Positions 49,634 to 61,739 of a DNA stretch of 64,000 bases are shown here, piece by piece; position 1 is the first letter of the stretch, and every line of letters begins with the position of its first letter. The stretch lies in assembly GCA_007570785.1 (NCBI GenBank), contig ML664161.1:16520861-16584860 (forward strand). The letters run 5' to 3'. The position numbers and the translations under genes are program-made. The notes below the pieces were generated by a model that saw only the letters and a program-made list of their open reading frames with translations, was not told the DNA's origin and did no database searches. The DNA comes from Antilocapra americana (Eukaryota; Chordata; Mammalia; Artiodactyla; Antilocapridae).

Positions 49634-49790
49634 AATATACTATGAGTTTGTATTTTTCTTAGTTTTCAAATGAGGAAATGGAATGTTCTAAAATTTTAGG
49701 ATTTTATGGTCATGTCCAAGGTCACATAACCAGTAAATAAGTAGCAGAGCAGAATTAGAACCTAAGATTTTTCTGGCCAGTCCAAAAGGT
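49634..49790 (-). mobile_element. MIR SINE, right part
   Basis: ttttcaaatgaggaaatgga, gtccaaggtcacataaccag and gcagaattagaacctaagat; continues the MIR interrupted by the L1. Confidence 0.75.
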
Positions 49791-49975
49791 TGGATTCTTT
49801 TCAGCTCAGCCCCTTGCCTCCAGCATATTTCCAACTGATTGAAAGTTGGGATGACATAATGCAAAGATGCATGTAAGGTTAAGTAGAAAAGGAAAAAAAC
49901 GAAATCAAGAAGAGTCAACAGCCCTTTAGTGCTGCTTCAGACAAACATCCAGCTCAAAGCTGTATAGTGGAGAGG

Positions 49976-50204
49976 TAAGAGGCCAGACTCTGAGGTCAGA
50001 TTGCTTGGTTTAAAGCCAGCTTTACCACAGACAAACATGGCTTTGACCAAGTTATTTAATTTCTCTATGCCTAAGTTTTCTTATCAGAGAATAATAACAG
50101 AACCTGTCTTTGAGTTGTGGGAAAAAATTTAACAACTCACGTAAAGTGCTTACAACAGCGCTTGACGCATGTAATGCTCAGATATATAAGAGCTATTATT
50201 AGCT
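49976..50204 (+). mobile_element. MIR SINE (nearly full length)
   Basis: gaggtcagattgcttggttt, ctttgaccaagttatttaat, ttcttatcagagaataataa and cgcttgacgcatgtaatgct. Confidence 0.85.
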
Positions 50205-50206
50205 GA

Positions 50207-50306
50207 TATCTTCCCTTTTTTCCCTCCTTTCCTTCTTTATTCTCTTCCTTTTCCTCCTCTATCCCTCCTCTTCTTCCCTTCCTTTTTCTCCCTTTCTTCC
50301 TTTTTG
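50207..50306. repeat. 100-base polypyrimidine tract
   Basis: Nearly uninterrupted C/T on the plus strand (so A/G on the transcribed sense of PEX5L). Such tracts can form triplexes. Confidence 0.9.
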
Positions 50307-51730
50307 GAGCTAATGGTGTGTAGCCACTAAGCAGTCTTTCTAGCAAGATGCCCAGACTCACCAGAGGTGGTTCAGAACCTTAATCTTGAAGTTAAAAAAT
50401 TTGGAGGGGGACCGGGACTTAAAAATAGAACCTGGTGAGAAGCAATTCTTGCTGTGTCAACTTTTAGAAGGCTGTGCTGAGAAGACCCAGCAGAGCTTTA
50501 TTTTAAGAAGACCCTGAATGGCTTAGCTGCAGTTCATGGATACATCAGAACATTCCCTTGACGGTTCACTTTCCTGTGAATCTAAAACCAAGCAACAGTA
50601 AGAGTTCTGGGCTGACCAAACCTCCCCTTTGCAAAAAGCCAGAGAACTCAGGTGCTGCTGTCAAGTAACTGGAGCAGAACTCCAGCAGTGAGCCTTCACT
50701 GCTGATCCTTTTGAAGTTCACCTCTTTGTTAAATCTACTTTTAACAAAAACTGGATTTTTTTACAGTATGTTTCAGGGATGATGCAAAGTATTAAGGATA
50801 CAGGGGAAAAAAATATGACTACAGATGGTGGATTTGGAAAGTAGGTAGAGAAGGACTTTGGTGTGTTTCAACATCTGAGTCCTAGCCTTGTTTTTATCAC
50901 TTTTTTCTGAGATGGCTGGCTATCTTAACTCTTTTGAGCTCAGCTGTTCCATTTTCAAAATAAGGGTTTATACTAGATGATATTTAATGTTGTTGATTCT
51001 ATGATTTATTTAAAACTATTAGGAAGATAGTTAATTAGTAATTTTATAGTGCTTAGGAAAGAAGGCCATTGTTAATTAAGGAAAGAAGCTAAGCCTAATA
51101 GAATGTACCATTAATTCAAATGCTGAGGAGGAATTAGGGTCTTCCACAAGCTGCTATGTACACTTCATTCTTATCTGCCAAACTCAGTATTTCTTACTAT
51201 AAGAAAAGGCTACAACAAACTTAGGTCTCCATTCTGATGGAACAAATAGAAGTTGTTGAAATTGGATGTAAAAATATATTTCTCAAGAAGGAATATGTTG
51301 GTGTTCAATCATCTTTAAGTGTATGCATAAACACTTGTTCAGGAAAACTAAGCAGGCAACAATAGATACAATTCATTTAGGGGAGTGAAAACTGGCAACA
51401 TTAATGAGGCTAGGAGCCAAATCACAGGATATAAACTTGAAAATAGACATCGGCAAACCAAATAGAATTGCTAGGGTTTGGCAAGTTAGTGTTTATATAG
51501 AAATAAATTTGGATGTATATTCTTTGTGTTAGTTTGCAAGATTTTTTTCAATGAAAAAGCAATAAAATGCCATTCCAACATAAAATTCTAAACAACGAGT
51601 TTACATATTATACCCCAAAGAACAGAAGTTGGAATAGGAACTAATTTGGGAACTGACTGAATTCACTAGCATTTATTTGCTCAGCCATTTGAGGAAGTCA
51701 GTGGTAGGGTAAGACTGAGGGCATGGAATC

Positions 51731-54700
51731 AGGCAGTTCAGTCCCTCAGTGATGTCTGACTCTTTGGGACCCCCATGGACTGCAGCATGCCAGGCTTTCC
51801 TGTCCATCACCAACTCCTGAGCTTGCTCAAACCCATGTCCGTTGAGTCGGTGATGCCATCTAGCCATCTCATCCTCTGTCATCCCCTTCTCCTCCTGCCT
51901 TCAATCTTTTCTAGCATCAGGGTCTTTTCCACTGAGTCAGGTCTTTGAATCAAGTGGCCAAAGTATTGGAGCTTCAGCTTCAGCATCAGGCCTTCCAATG
52001 AATATTTAGGACTTATTTCCTTTAGGATGGACTGGTTTGATTTCCTTGCAGTCCAAAGTACTCTCAAGAGTCTTCTCCAACACCACAGTTCAAAAGCATC
52101 AATTCTTCAGTGCTCAGCTTTCTTTATAGTCCAACTCTAATATGCATACATGACTACTGGAAAAACCATAGCTTTGACTAGATGGACCTTTGTTGGCAGA
52201 GTAATGTCTCTGCTTTTTAAAATGCTGTCTAGGTTGGTTATAGCTTTTATTCCAAGGAGTAAGTGTCTTTCAATTTCATGGCCGCAATCACCATCTGCAG
52301 TTATTTTGGAGCCCCCCAAAATAAAGTCTGACACCGTTTCCATTGTTTCCCCACCTATTTACCATGAAGTGATGGGACTGGATGCCATGATCTTAGTTTT
52401 CTGAATGCTGAGTTTTAAGCCAACTTTTTCACTCTCCTCTTTCACTTTCAACAAGAGGCTTTTTAGTTCTTCTTAGCTTTCTGCCATTAGGGTGGTGTAA
52501 TCTGCATGTCTGAGGTTATTGATATTTCTCCTGGAAATCTTGATTCCAGCTTGTGCTTCTTCCAGCCTGGCATTTCACATGATGTACTCTGCATATAAGT
52601 TAAATAAGCAGGGGTGACAATATATAGTCCTGATGTACTTCGTTCTCAATTTGGAACCAGTCTGTTGTTTCATGTCCGTTTCTAACTTTTTTTTCTTAAA
52701 CTGCATTTTGGCTTCTCAGGAGGCAGGTAAGGTGGTCTGGTATTCCCATCTCTTGAATTTTCCACAGTTTGTTGTGATCCACACAGTCAAAGACTTTGGT
52801 ATAGTCAATAAAGCAGAAGTAGATGGTTTTCTGGAATTCTTTTGCTTTTTCAATGATGCAATGGATGTTGGCAATTTCATCTCTGGTTCCTCTGCCCTTT
52901 GTAAATCTAGCTTGAACACCTGGAAGTTTATGGTTCACGTACTGTTGGAGAATTTTGAGCATTATTTTGCTACCATGTGAGATGAGTGCAATTGTGCTAC
53001 AGTTTGAACATTCTTTGGCATTGCCTTTCCTTGGGATTGGAATGAAAACTGATGTTTTCATTCATTCATTCATTTCAATTCTGTGGCCACTGCTGAGTTT
53101 TCCAAATTTGCTGGCATATTGAGTGCAGCACTTTCACAACATCATCTTTTAGGATTTGAAATAACTCAACTGGAATTCCATCATCTCCACTAGCTTTGTT
53201 TGTAGTGATGCTTCCTAAGGTCCACTTGACTTCGCATTCCAGGATGTCTGGCTCTAGGTGAGTGATCACACCATTGTGGTTATCTGGGTCATGAAGATCC
53301 TTTTTATATAGCTCTTCTGTGTATGGCTGCCACTTCTTCTTAATATCTTCTGCTTCTGTTAGGTCCATACCATTTCTGTCCTTTATTGAGCCCATCTTTG
53401 CATGAAATGTTCCCTCGGTATCTCTCATTTTCTTAAGGAGATCTCTAGTCTGTCCCATTCTATTGTTTTCCTCTGTTTCTTTGCATTGGTCACTGAGGAA
53501 TGCTTTCTTTCTCTCCTTGCTGTTTTTTGGAACTCTGCATTTAAATGGTTATATCTTTCCTTTTCATCTTTGCCTTTCACTTCTCTTCTTTTATCAGCTA
53601 TTTGTAAGGCCTCCTCAGACAACCATTTTGCATTTCTTTTTATTGGGGGTCTTGATCGCTGCTTCCTGTACAATGTCATAAACCTCTGCCCATAGTTCTT
53701 CAGGCACTCTATCAGATCTAATCCCTTGAATCTATTTTTCACTTCAACTGTATAATCATAAGGGATTTTTTTAGGTTATACCTGAATGGCCTATTGTTTT
53801 CCCTACTTTCTTCAAATTAAGTCTGAATTTGGCAATAACAAGTTCATGATCTGAGCCACAGTCAGCTCCTGGTTTTGTTTCTGCTGACTGTATAGAGCCC
53901 TCCATTTTTGGCTGCAAAAATATAATTAATCTGATTTTGATATTGACCATCTGGAGATGTTCATGTATAGAGCCTACTCTTGTGTTGTTGGAAGAGGGTG
54001 TTTGCTATGACCAGTGTGTTCTCTTGGAAAAACCCTGTTTGGCTTTGCCCTGCTTCACTTTGTACTCCAAGGCCAAATTTGCCTGTTAATCCAGGTATCA
54101 CTTGACTTCTTACTTTTACATTTCAGTTCCCTTAATGAAAAGGACATCTTTTTTGGGTGTTAGTTATAGAAGGTCTTGTAGGTCTTCATAGAATGGTTCA
54201 ACATCAGCTCCTTCAGCGCTACTGGTTGGGGCATAGGCTTGGATTATTGTGATACTGAATGGTTTGCCTTGGAAATGAACAGAGATCATTCTGTCTTTTT
54301 GAGATTGCACCCAAATACTGCATTTTGGACTCTTTTGTTAACCATGAGGGCTACTCCATTTCTTCTAAGGGATTCTTGCCCACAGTAGTAGATATAATGG
54401 TCATCTGAGTTAAATCCACCCATTCCAGTCCATTTTAGTTCACTGATCCCTAAAATGTTGAAGTCCACTCTTGCCATCTCCTGTCTGACCACTTCCAATT
54501 TACCTTGATTCATGGATCAAACATTCCAGGTTCCTATGCAGTATTGTTCTTTATAGCATCAGAACTTTACTTCCATCACCAGTCACATCCACAATGGGGT
54601 GCTGTGTTTCCTTTGGGTCCATCTCTTCATTCTTTCTGGTGTTATTTCTCCATTCTTCTCCAGTAGCATATTGAGCACCTACTGACCTGGGGAGTTCATC

Positions 54701-55362
54701 TTTCAGTGTCCTATCTTTTTGGCTTATCATAATGTTCATGGGGTTCTCAAAGAAAGAATACTCAAGTGGTTTGCCATTCCCTTCTCCCATGGACCATGTT
54801 TTGTCAGAACTCTCCACCATGACCCGTCTGTCTTGGGTGGCCTTACATAGTTGGCTCACAGTTTCATTGAGTTGGACAAGGCTGTGTGGTCCATGTGATC
54901 AATTTGATTAGTTTTCTGTGATTGTGGTTTTCATTATGTCTGCCCTCCGATGGATAAGAATAAAAGTCTCTTGGAGGGCACAAACAAAACCTTGTGTGCA
55001 TCAGGACCCAGGAGAAAGGAGCAATGACTCCACAAGAGACTGACCCAGACCTGCCTGTGAGTGTCCAGGAGTCCCTGGTGGAGGTGTGGGTTGGTAGTGC
55101 CCTGTTGTAGGGTCAGGGGCACTGGTTGTGGCAGTGGGTGCATGGGACCTTTGAAGGAGGTCACCATTGTCTCATTACCTCCACCATAGTTTGGTCTCAG
55201 GTCAAACAACAGGGAGGGAACACAGCTGTGTACATCAAAGGAAAATTGGATTAAAGATTTATTGAGCATGGCCCCGCCCATCAGAACAAGACCCAGTATC
55301 CCCCAGTCAGTCTCTCCCATCAGGAAGCTTCTAGAAGCCCCTTATCGTTATGCATCAGAGGC
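51731..55362 (-). mobile_element. BovB LINE, near full length, inactive
   Basis: This is an antisense BovB of about 3.1-3.6 kb. From its 5' end it has a long 5' region (55362-54900; its limit is uncertain), an endonuclease segment (MNQGKLEVVRQEMARVDFNI... at 54513-54286), the linker and N-terminal RT (53742-53075), the RT block FIDYTKVFDCVDHNKLW (about 52830-52780), and C-terminal pieces to 51879. It ends in the BovB 3' tail at 51731. The frame changes several times and the catalytic YADD (52508-52497) reads HADY, so reverse transcriptase is dead. catggaat occurs on both sides (51722-51729 and 55363-55370) and may be the target duplication. BovB is an RTE-clade LINE that reached ruminants by horizontal transfer; its machinery mobilises Bov-tA and BOV-A2. 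Confidence 0.93.
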
Positions 55363-55761
55363 CATGGAATAGAACTAAGTTGCCTGGCTCTATCTATGAC
55401 AGGCAGCCAGGGACCATGGCTGCACCTGCCTTGTTTGCCCAACCAGGACCAACTGCAGTTTCTTATCAGAACAAGTACTCCATGTATATTAAAAGTTAAC
55501 TAATAGATAGGAATTGGCATTTCTCTCATCCCAGCTTAAATAAGACTGCTGTACCCATGAAGCCAACTGAATTAATCTAAATCAGCTCACTCTTCCAGTT
55601 CTCTGTTATTATTTCCACCATTTTGCTAAAAGTTATTTAAACTTGAAAAAAAAGCATTCAAATTTGTTAAATTTAGTAGAATAGTTGAACTAATTCATAT
55701 GCCAGTATTAATATCAAAGATGAAGCAAAAGAATCACATAGAAAGTTTAAGTTATTTGCTC

Positions 55762-56036
55762 AAAATCAGAATAAAAAGTAGATAAGAACATATCCCACAA
55801 CATTTTCCTTTGGCTTCCTAAATTTGACTAAGAGATGCATGTCCCTTCCTATAATTCTTCCCAACTATTTATCAAGTTCCTAATCACAGCACAACATTCA
55901 GGAGACACAGAAATGAATTAGGCCAGTACCCTGTCCTCCAGAATCTCAGTAGATAAAATCAAAACAAAAAGTAGATAAGAACATATCCCATAACATTTTC
56001 CTTTGATTTCCTAAATCTGACTAAGAGATGCATTTC
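55762..56036. repeat. Dispersed direct duplication, about 82 bp copies 193 bp apart
   Basis: 55762-55843 and 55955-56036 align at a constant offset of 193 with only a few mismatches (shared core gtagataagaacatatccca). No retroposon was recognised, so this looks like a local duplication. Confidence 0.9.
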
Positions 56037-56284
56037 CCCAAATTTCCCATTCTATTGTATCAAGAGATTTTTTTTAATAGTCATTATAGAAGTGAGGTCA
56101 TGATCTTTGAAAATACAATGAAATCAATTTAAAATTATAATTGATCACATATGTTGTGCTTAGAATTATAGCAATGTGTAAAGTTTAAATAAACTTCAAG
56201 TTTCTGTAATACTCAGACCTATATACTTCATGTAATATAAAATATTACAAATATTTTACATATGAATAGCACACATTAGTGTTT

Positions 56285-56406
56285 ACAAATTTCTTTTACT
56301 CATCTGCTTAACACTTATTGAACACACAGTTATTTTGTTCTCATGAGAACCCTGGGAGGTAATAATAGCAACACACTGAACATTTATGATGGGCCAGGCA
56401 TAGTCT
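56285..56406 (-). mobile_element. MIR SINE pieces, left of a Bov-tA
   Basis: Two overlapping MIR-like blocks (gagaaccctgggaggtaata; tttatgatgggccaggcata). The second continues after the SINE at 56628. Confidence 0.65.
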
Positions 56407-56615
56407 AGGGCTTCCCAGGTGGCTCAGTAATAAAGAATCTGCCCGCAATGTGGGAGATCAGGGTTCGATCCCTGGGTCAGGAAGATCCCTTGGAGAAGGA
56501 AATGGCAATGCAGTCCAGTATTCTTGTCTGGGAAATCCTATGGACAGAGGAGCCTGGTGGGCTATAGTTCATGGGGTCACAAAAAAGGCGGACATGACTT
56601 AGCGACTAAAGGACA
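56407..56615 (+). mobile_element. Bov-tA SINE inside MIR
   Basis: Sense Bov-tA (agggcttcccaggtggctca; gggttcgatccctgggtcag). Target duplication caggcatagtct (56395-56406) and caggcatattct (56616-56627), one mismatch. Confidence 0.95.
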
Positions 56616-56627
56616 CAGGCATATTCT

Positions 56628-56740
56628 AAGCATTTTACACATACTTCACCTAGTTCTCACTATAACCATATGAGAACTTTGTCACTTTCATACACAGGTA
56701 AGGAAACTGAGGAAAAGAGAGGTTAAGTAGCTTCCTCAAG
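56628..56740 (-). mobile_element. MIR SINE, right part
   Basis: aagcattttacacatacttc, acacaggtaaggaaactgag and agaggttaagtagcttcctc. Confidence 0.8.
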
Positions 56741-56815
56741 GAAAACAGAGTTTGTTCTATACAAATGTCCAGGATACACTCTTAGAGATTTTGATACAAT
56801 TGATCTGGAATGGGT

Positions 56816-56871
56816 TTGGGTATCAGTATTATTTTTATTTTTTTTTTTATTGGGTATCAGTATTATTTTTA
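56816..56871. repeat. Poly(T) flanked by a 22-bp direct repeat
   Basis: A 22-base sequence (core gggtatcagtattattttta) at 56816-56837 is repeated exactly at 56850-56871, with only T-rich sequence between. It looks like a retroposition event that inserted little more than a poly(A) tail. Confidence 0.9.
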
Positions 56872-57804
56872 AAAGGTAATCACTTGGAAACACTCCTCAG
56901 GTGATCCCAATGTGCAGTTAAAGGTTGTAAATGACATGAGAGAGTCAGTGTCCCCATGTAAACAGTTTACAATCAGAACAATGGCATTTCTGACTAATGT
57001 AAGAAATCATTAGATTTAGAGCAATCTAGATCAGTCTATAGACCCCATGAAATCCAAGAGTCTATTGTATTAAAGAATTGGCTGAATTACAGAAGGCAGA
57101 TTTATTAATGTCTGCAGCAGGGAAGTGAAACACTGGGAAAAAGGAGAATGTGGCCCCTGGTAGCATGAGTCCTCAGACTCAGCTGCTCTCTGTGAAACAG
57201 AAACCCCCAAAAGTACAAACTGATGCACTGAAATCCTTTTTGATACAAACTTCTAACTCTAGGGCTCAACAGTTGGAGGGTTCCCTAATCTGTTGCACCG
57301 GTAGGATTTGGTTAAGTGTAACCAACACCGCAGGCCTGGGTAGGGTAAAGCCAATCATGTGAGACGATCAGAATGTTGGAACAAAGTCACAAGCCAAGGT
57401 AACTGCACTCACTGCAGACACATGCTGCTGTGTGATAGCCGGGTCCCCAGAGCAGCTGGCAGCTTCTTATCATCATTTCCACAAAGACTGAGCCCTGTGC
57501 CTGGGGCCCAACCAGAGCTGTTTTCTAAGATGTTTAAGGCCGCAAAATCCTCTTTCCCTCCACTCATCTCTGGGTCTTTGTCTTGTGGTTCTTCCTTCTT
57601 GCCTATTTTTTAGGAGAAAACATTTCCTGACAGAATGAAGCTCTTCACTCTGGTTCAGATCTCATTTCCCTCAAATAATTTTGCTACTTTGTTTCACCAG
57701 TTATTCCTCCTTCTGTACCTTCCAGCTCTCACTCTCCCTCAGTTCTTTCTCTGTGTGTAAGGGAGCATAGCTCATCTGCTGCCTAAATCATTTCCAAGAT
57801 CATG

Positions 57805-58031
57805 CTGTGTGTGTGTGTATGTGTGTGTGTGTGTGTAAATCACTCAGTCATGCTGACTCTGTGACTCTGTGGACTTTAACCTGCCAGGGTCCTCTGTCCA
57901 TGGAATTCTCCAGGCAAGAATATTGGGGTGAGTAGCCATACCCTTCTCCAGGGGATTTTCAATCCATGGGGTTAAACTGAGGTCTCCTGCACTGCAGGTG
58001 GATTCTTTACCATGTGAGTCACCAAGGAAGC
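57805..58031 (-). mobile_element. Bov-tA SINE with (GT)n tail
   Basis: Antisense Bov-tA (body 57838-58031) whose 3' tail has become a (TG)n microsatellite (57805-57836). The perfect 12-bp duplication ccaagatcatgc (57793-57804 and 58032-58043) encloses SINE and microsatellite together. Confidence 0.95.
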
Positions 58032-58618
58032 CCAAGATCATGCCATCCTCCCTCTTTCTCTCTCTTTCCCTTCTCTCTAAAATATATGGCATTTTTTTTT
58101 AATGCAAAACATGTAACAAAATATATTTTCTTTAGTTATTTGCTTGATAGAACAAATCAAATCTAGACTATTCTGTCTGCTAGATATTCAATTACCACTG
58201 TGCTTACTTATGAAAGTAGTATATTAGACATTTGTTTTTGTTCTTAAAAAATAGAAGGAGATATGAATGTTGTCACCTGAGTCCTATTTGTGTGCAAGGA
58301 TTTGTGAGGAATATGAATGAATCCCATGCAGATAGTGCCCTCACAGAACAATTAGTCTAGTGATTAAAGTGAAAACAGAGTAGACTTATACATAGCAGAT
58401 ATGTTCTGAAGCGACCCTTGATGTAATCTGTTCTGCCCAGCCTTATGTAAGTGTCCTGATTGTTAGACTGTTAAGCTTTTATTCAAGCCATGTACAAATG
58501 GGAAAATGTAGAAACAAACTTATTTAATTTTCATAGCTGAAAGGAATTTGAAGAACATTTAGTCCAGTCTGTTCCCCCAACATTATAGATGGGATAAAAT
58601 GAGGGTCAAGAAGGGCTG

Positions 58619-59732
58619 TTATTGTTCAGTCGCTCAGCCATTATCTGACTCTTTGCGACCCATGGACTGCAGCACACCAGGCTTCCCTGTCCCTCACCAT
58701 CTCCCAGACCTTGCTCAAACTCATGTCCATCGAGTCGGTGATGCCATTCAACCATCTTGTCCTCCGTCACCCCCTTCTCCTCCTGCCTTCAATCCTTCCC
58801 AGCATCAGGGTCTTTTCTAATGAGTGGGCTTTTTGCATCAGGTGGCAAAAGTATTGGAGCTTCAGCTGCAGCATCAGTCCTTCCAATGAATATTCAAGAC
58901 TGATTTCCTTTAGGATTGACTGGTTTGATTTCCTTAAGTCCAAGGGACCCTCAAGAGTCTTCTCTGACACCACAGTTCAAAAGTATCAATTCTTTGGCAC
59001 TCAGCCTTCTTTATGATCCAATTCTCACATCCATACATGTGACTACTGGAAAAACCATAGCTTTGACTAGATGGACCTTTGTTGGAAAAATAATGTCTCT
59101 GCTTTTTGATATGCTAACTAGGTTTGTCATAGCTTTTCTTCTAAGGAGCAAGCGTCTTTTAATTTCATGGCTGCAGTCACCATCTGCAGTGATTTTGGAG
59201 CCCAAGAAAATAAAGTCAGTCACTGTTTCTATTGTTTCCCTATCTCTTAGCTGTGAAGTTATGGGACAGGATGCCATGATCTTTGCTTTTTGACTGTTGA
59301 ATTTTAAGCCAGCTTTTTCATTCTCCTCTTTCACTTTCATCAAGAAGTTTTTTTAGTTCCTCTTTGCTTTCTGCCATAAGGGTGGTGTCATATGCATATC
59401 TGAGGTTACTGATATTTCTCCCTGCAATCTTTTTGGCTTGTGCTTCATTCAGGCCCGCTTTTCACATGATGCACTCTGCATATAAGTTAAATAAGCAGGG
59501 TGACAATATATAGCCTTGACATACTCCTTTCCCAATTTTGAACCAGTCCATTGTTCCATGTCCAGTTCTAACTGTTACTTCTTGACCTGCATACAGGTTT
59601 CTCAGGAGGCTGGTAAGGTGGTCTGGCATTCCTATCTCTTTAAGAATTTTTCACACTTTGTTGTGATCCACACAGTCAAAGACTTTAGCGTAGTCAGTGA
59701 AGCAGAAGTGGATGTTTTTCTGGATCTAAAAT
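58619..59732 (-). mobile_element. BovB LINE, 5'-truncated, inactive
   Basis: An antisense BovB of 1.1 kb covering the RT C-terminal half and 3' tail (ttgttcagtcgctcagcc). The frame is broken, with open pieces at 59343-59011 and 58973-58767. The catalytic YADD at 59398-59387 reads YAYD, losing the first aspartate. It stops abruptly near gatgtttttctggatc. Confidence 0.95.
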
Positions 59733-59769
59733 CAACCACTGTGTGTTTATCAAATAATGATTTTATACC

Positions 59770-60489
59770 AGATCTGGAGTAGGTAAACCAGGAGATGCAA
59801 TGGAAGCTTAACAAATGGTCATTTAGTCTCTAATGTCTTACATTTTCCATATGTCATACTGTTGGAATCATACAACATGTAGCCTTTAAAGACTGGCTTT
59901 TTTCACTTAGTAATATGCATCTAAAGTTCCTCCATGTCTTTTTACAGTTTGATAGGTCATTCCTCTTTCACACTTAATAACATTCCGCTGTCTGGATGTA
60001 CCACCATTTATCCATTTACTTACTGAAGGACATCTTGGTTGCTTTCAGGTTTTAGGGATTATGAAGAAAACTGCTCTAAAATCCATGTGAAGGTTTTTGT
60101 GTGAATATAAGCTTTCAACTCCTTTGGGTGAATAATACCAAGGAGTATGGTTTCTGGATCATATGGTAGGAACATGTTTAGTTTTGTAACCAATCGGCAA
60201 ACTATTTTTCAAAGTGGCTGTATGGTTTTATGGTTTTGCATTCTCAACAGCACTATATGAGAGTTACTTACTGTTCCACATCCTCGCCAGCATTTGGTGT
60301 GATCAGAGTTTTCAGGCTTTGACCATTCTAATAGGTGTGTGTGGTATCTTATGATTTTATTTGCATTTCTCTGGTGACATACCATATAGAACATCTTTTC
60401 ATATGCTTATTTTCCATTTGTACATCTCTTTGGTGAGGTATCTCTCGTGGTTTTTGGCCCATTTCTAAAAAAGTTCAAATTGTCTTATT
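59770..60489 (-). mobile_element. L1M 3' UTR, interrupted by a Bov-tA
   Basis: cacttagtaatatgcatcta, ggatgtaccaccatttatcc, tatttttcaaagtggctgta and ttatttgcatttctctggtg follow the reverse complement of an old L1 3' UTR. It continues at 60725-60850 (gtcttttgcagagcagtttt). Confidence 0.85.
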
Positions 60490-60501
60490 ATTGAGTTTTA
60501 G

Positions 60502-60711
60502 CGGGGCTTCCCTGGTGGCTCAGAGCATAAAGCATCTCCCTGCAATGTGGGAGGCCTAGGTTTGATCCCTAGGTTGGAAAGATCCCCTGGAGAAGGAAAT
60601 GGCAACCCATTCCAGTACTCTTGCCTGGAATATCCCACGGTTGGAGAAGCCTGGTAGACTGTAGTCCATTGGGCCGCAAAGTGTCGGACATGACTGAGCA
60701 ACTTCACTTTC
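60502..60711 (+). mobile_element. Bov-tA SINE inside L1M
   Basis: Sense Bov-tA (ggggcttccctggtggctca; tgtcggacatgactgagcaa). Target duplication attgagttttag (60490-60501) and attgagttttaa (60712-60723). Confidence 0.95.
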
Positions 60712-60724
60712 ATTGAGTTTTAAG

Positions 60725-60850
60725 AATCCTTTGCATATTTTTGATGATAGTCTTATCAGATGTATCTTAATTCTCTTGACATTGTCTTTTGCAGAGCAGT
60801 TTTTAATTTTAATGAAATCCTGCTGACCAATTATTTATTTTACCTGTTTC
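60725..60850 (-). mobile_element. L1M 3' UTR, continuation
   Basis: tcctttgcatatttttgatg and cttgacattgtcttttgcag continue the L1M cut by the Bov-tA at 60502. Confidence 0.75.
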
Positions 60851-60903
60851 CCTGCCCACCCCCACCCCCCACTGGCTTTTTGATAGACATAAAAATGACA
60901 AAG

Positions 60904-61121
60904 TGAAAGTGAAGTCACTCAGTCATGTCTGACTCTCCGACCCCATGAACTGTAGTCTACCAGGTTCCACTGTCCATGGGATTTTCTAGGCAAGAATACT
61001 GGAGTGGGTTGCCATTTCCTTCTCCAGGAGATCTTCCCGACCCAGGGACTGATCCCGGGTCTCCTGCCTTGTAAGCATTGTAGGCAGATGCTTTACCGTC
61101 TGAGCCACCAGGGAAGTCTAA
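60904..61121 (-). mobile_element. Bov-tA SINE
   Basis: Antisense Bov-tA (gtgaaagtgaagtcactcag; gctttaccgtctgagccacc). Target duplication acataaaaatgacaaag (60887-60903) and acataaaaattacaaag (61122-61138), one mismatch. Confidence 0.96.
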
Positions 61122-61739
61122 ACATAAAAATTACAAAGGGATCAAAATATGTATATAATTTTATAACTTATTTTCCTGATTTAATATAATGAGCTTCTTT
61201 CTTATAAATATGTATACTCTCACAACATCATTTTCAATGGCTATGCAGTATTACATAGTTCATCACTAGTAATGGACATTTTAAGTTTTCATTGAATTTT
61301 GTTGTTATCATTGCTTATAAATAAGGCTTCAAACCATGTCCTTGTAGCTAAAACTATGCACACACCCTTTGGAGGGGGGTTGATAAATAAATTTATCAAC
61401 TACATTTATTTTTCATTGTGTTCTCAAGCAATGATCTGTGGATTTGATTTGAAAACTGCTTTAATAATTTTAAGTTAAATATTTTAAACATATATGGCAC
61501 TTGACATAAATGCTTTTATGGGATGATATGTGTTGTTTTTATGGTCTAGTTTTTATTTTGTCTATTTTTTTCTTACCTACTCCTCATACCTACCAATATA
61601 TTCATACCACCAGATATAGACATTATCCAACTCATGCATAATTAACAATTCAATATGTATGTTCTCTATTTTAGTCATAGTCAAATACACATATTTGTAG
61701 ATAAATACAATTAATCATACACACATATAGATTAGCTGG

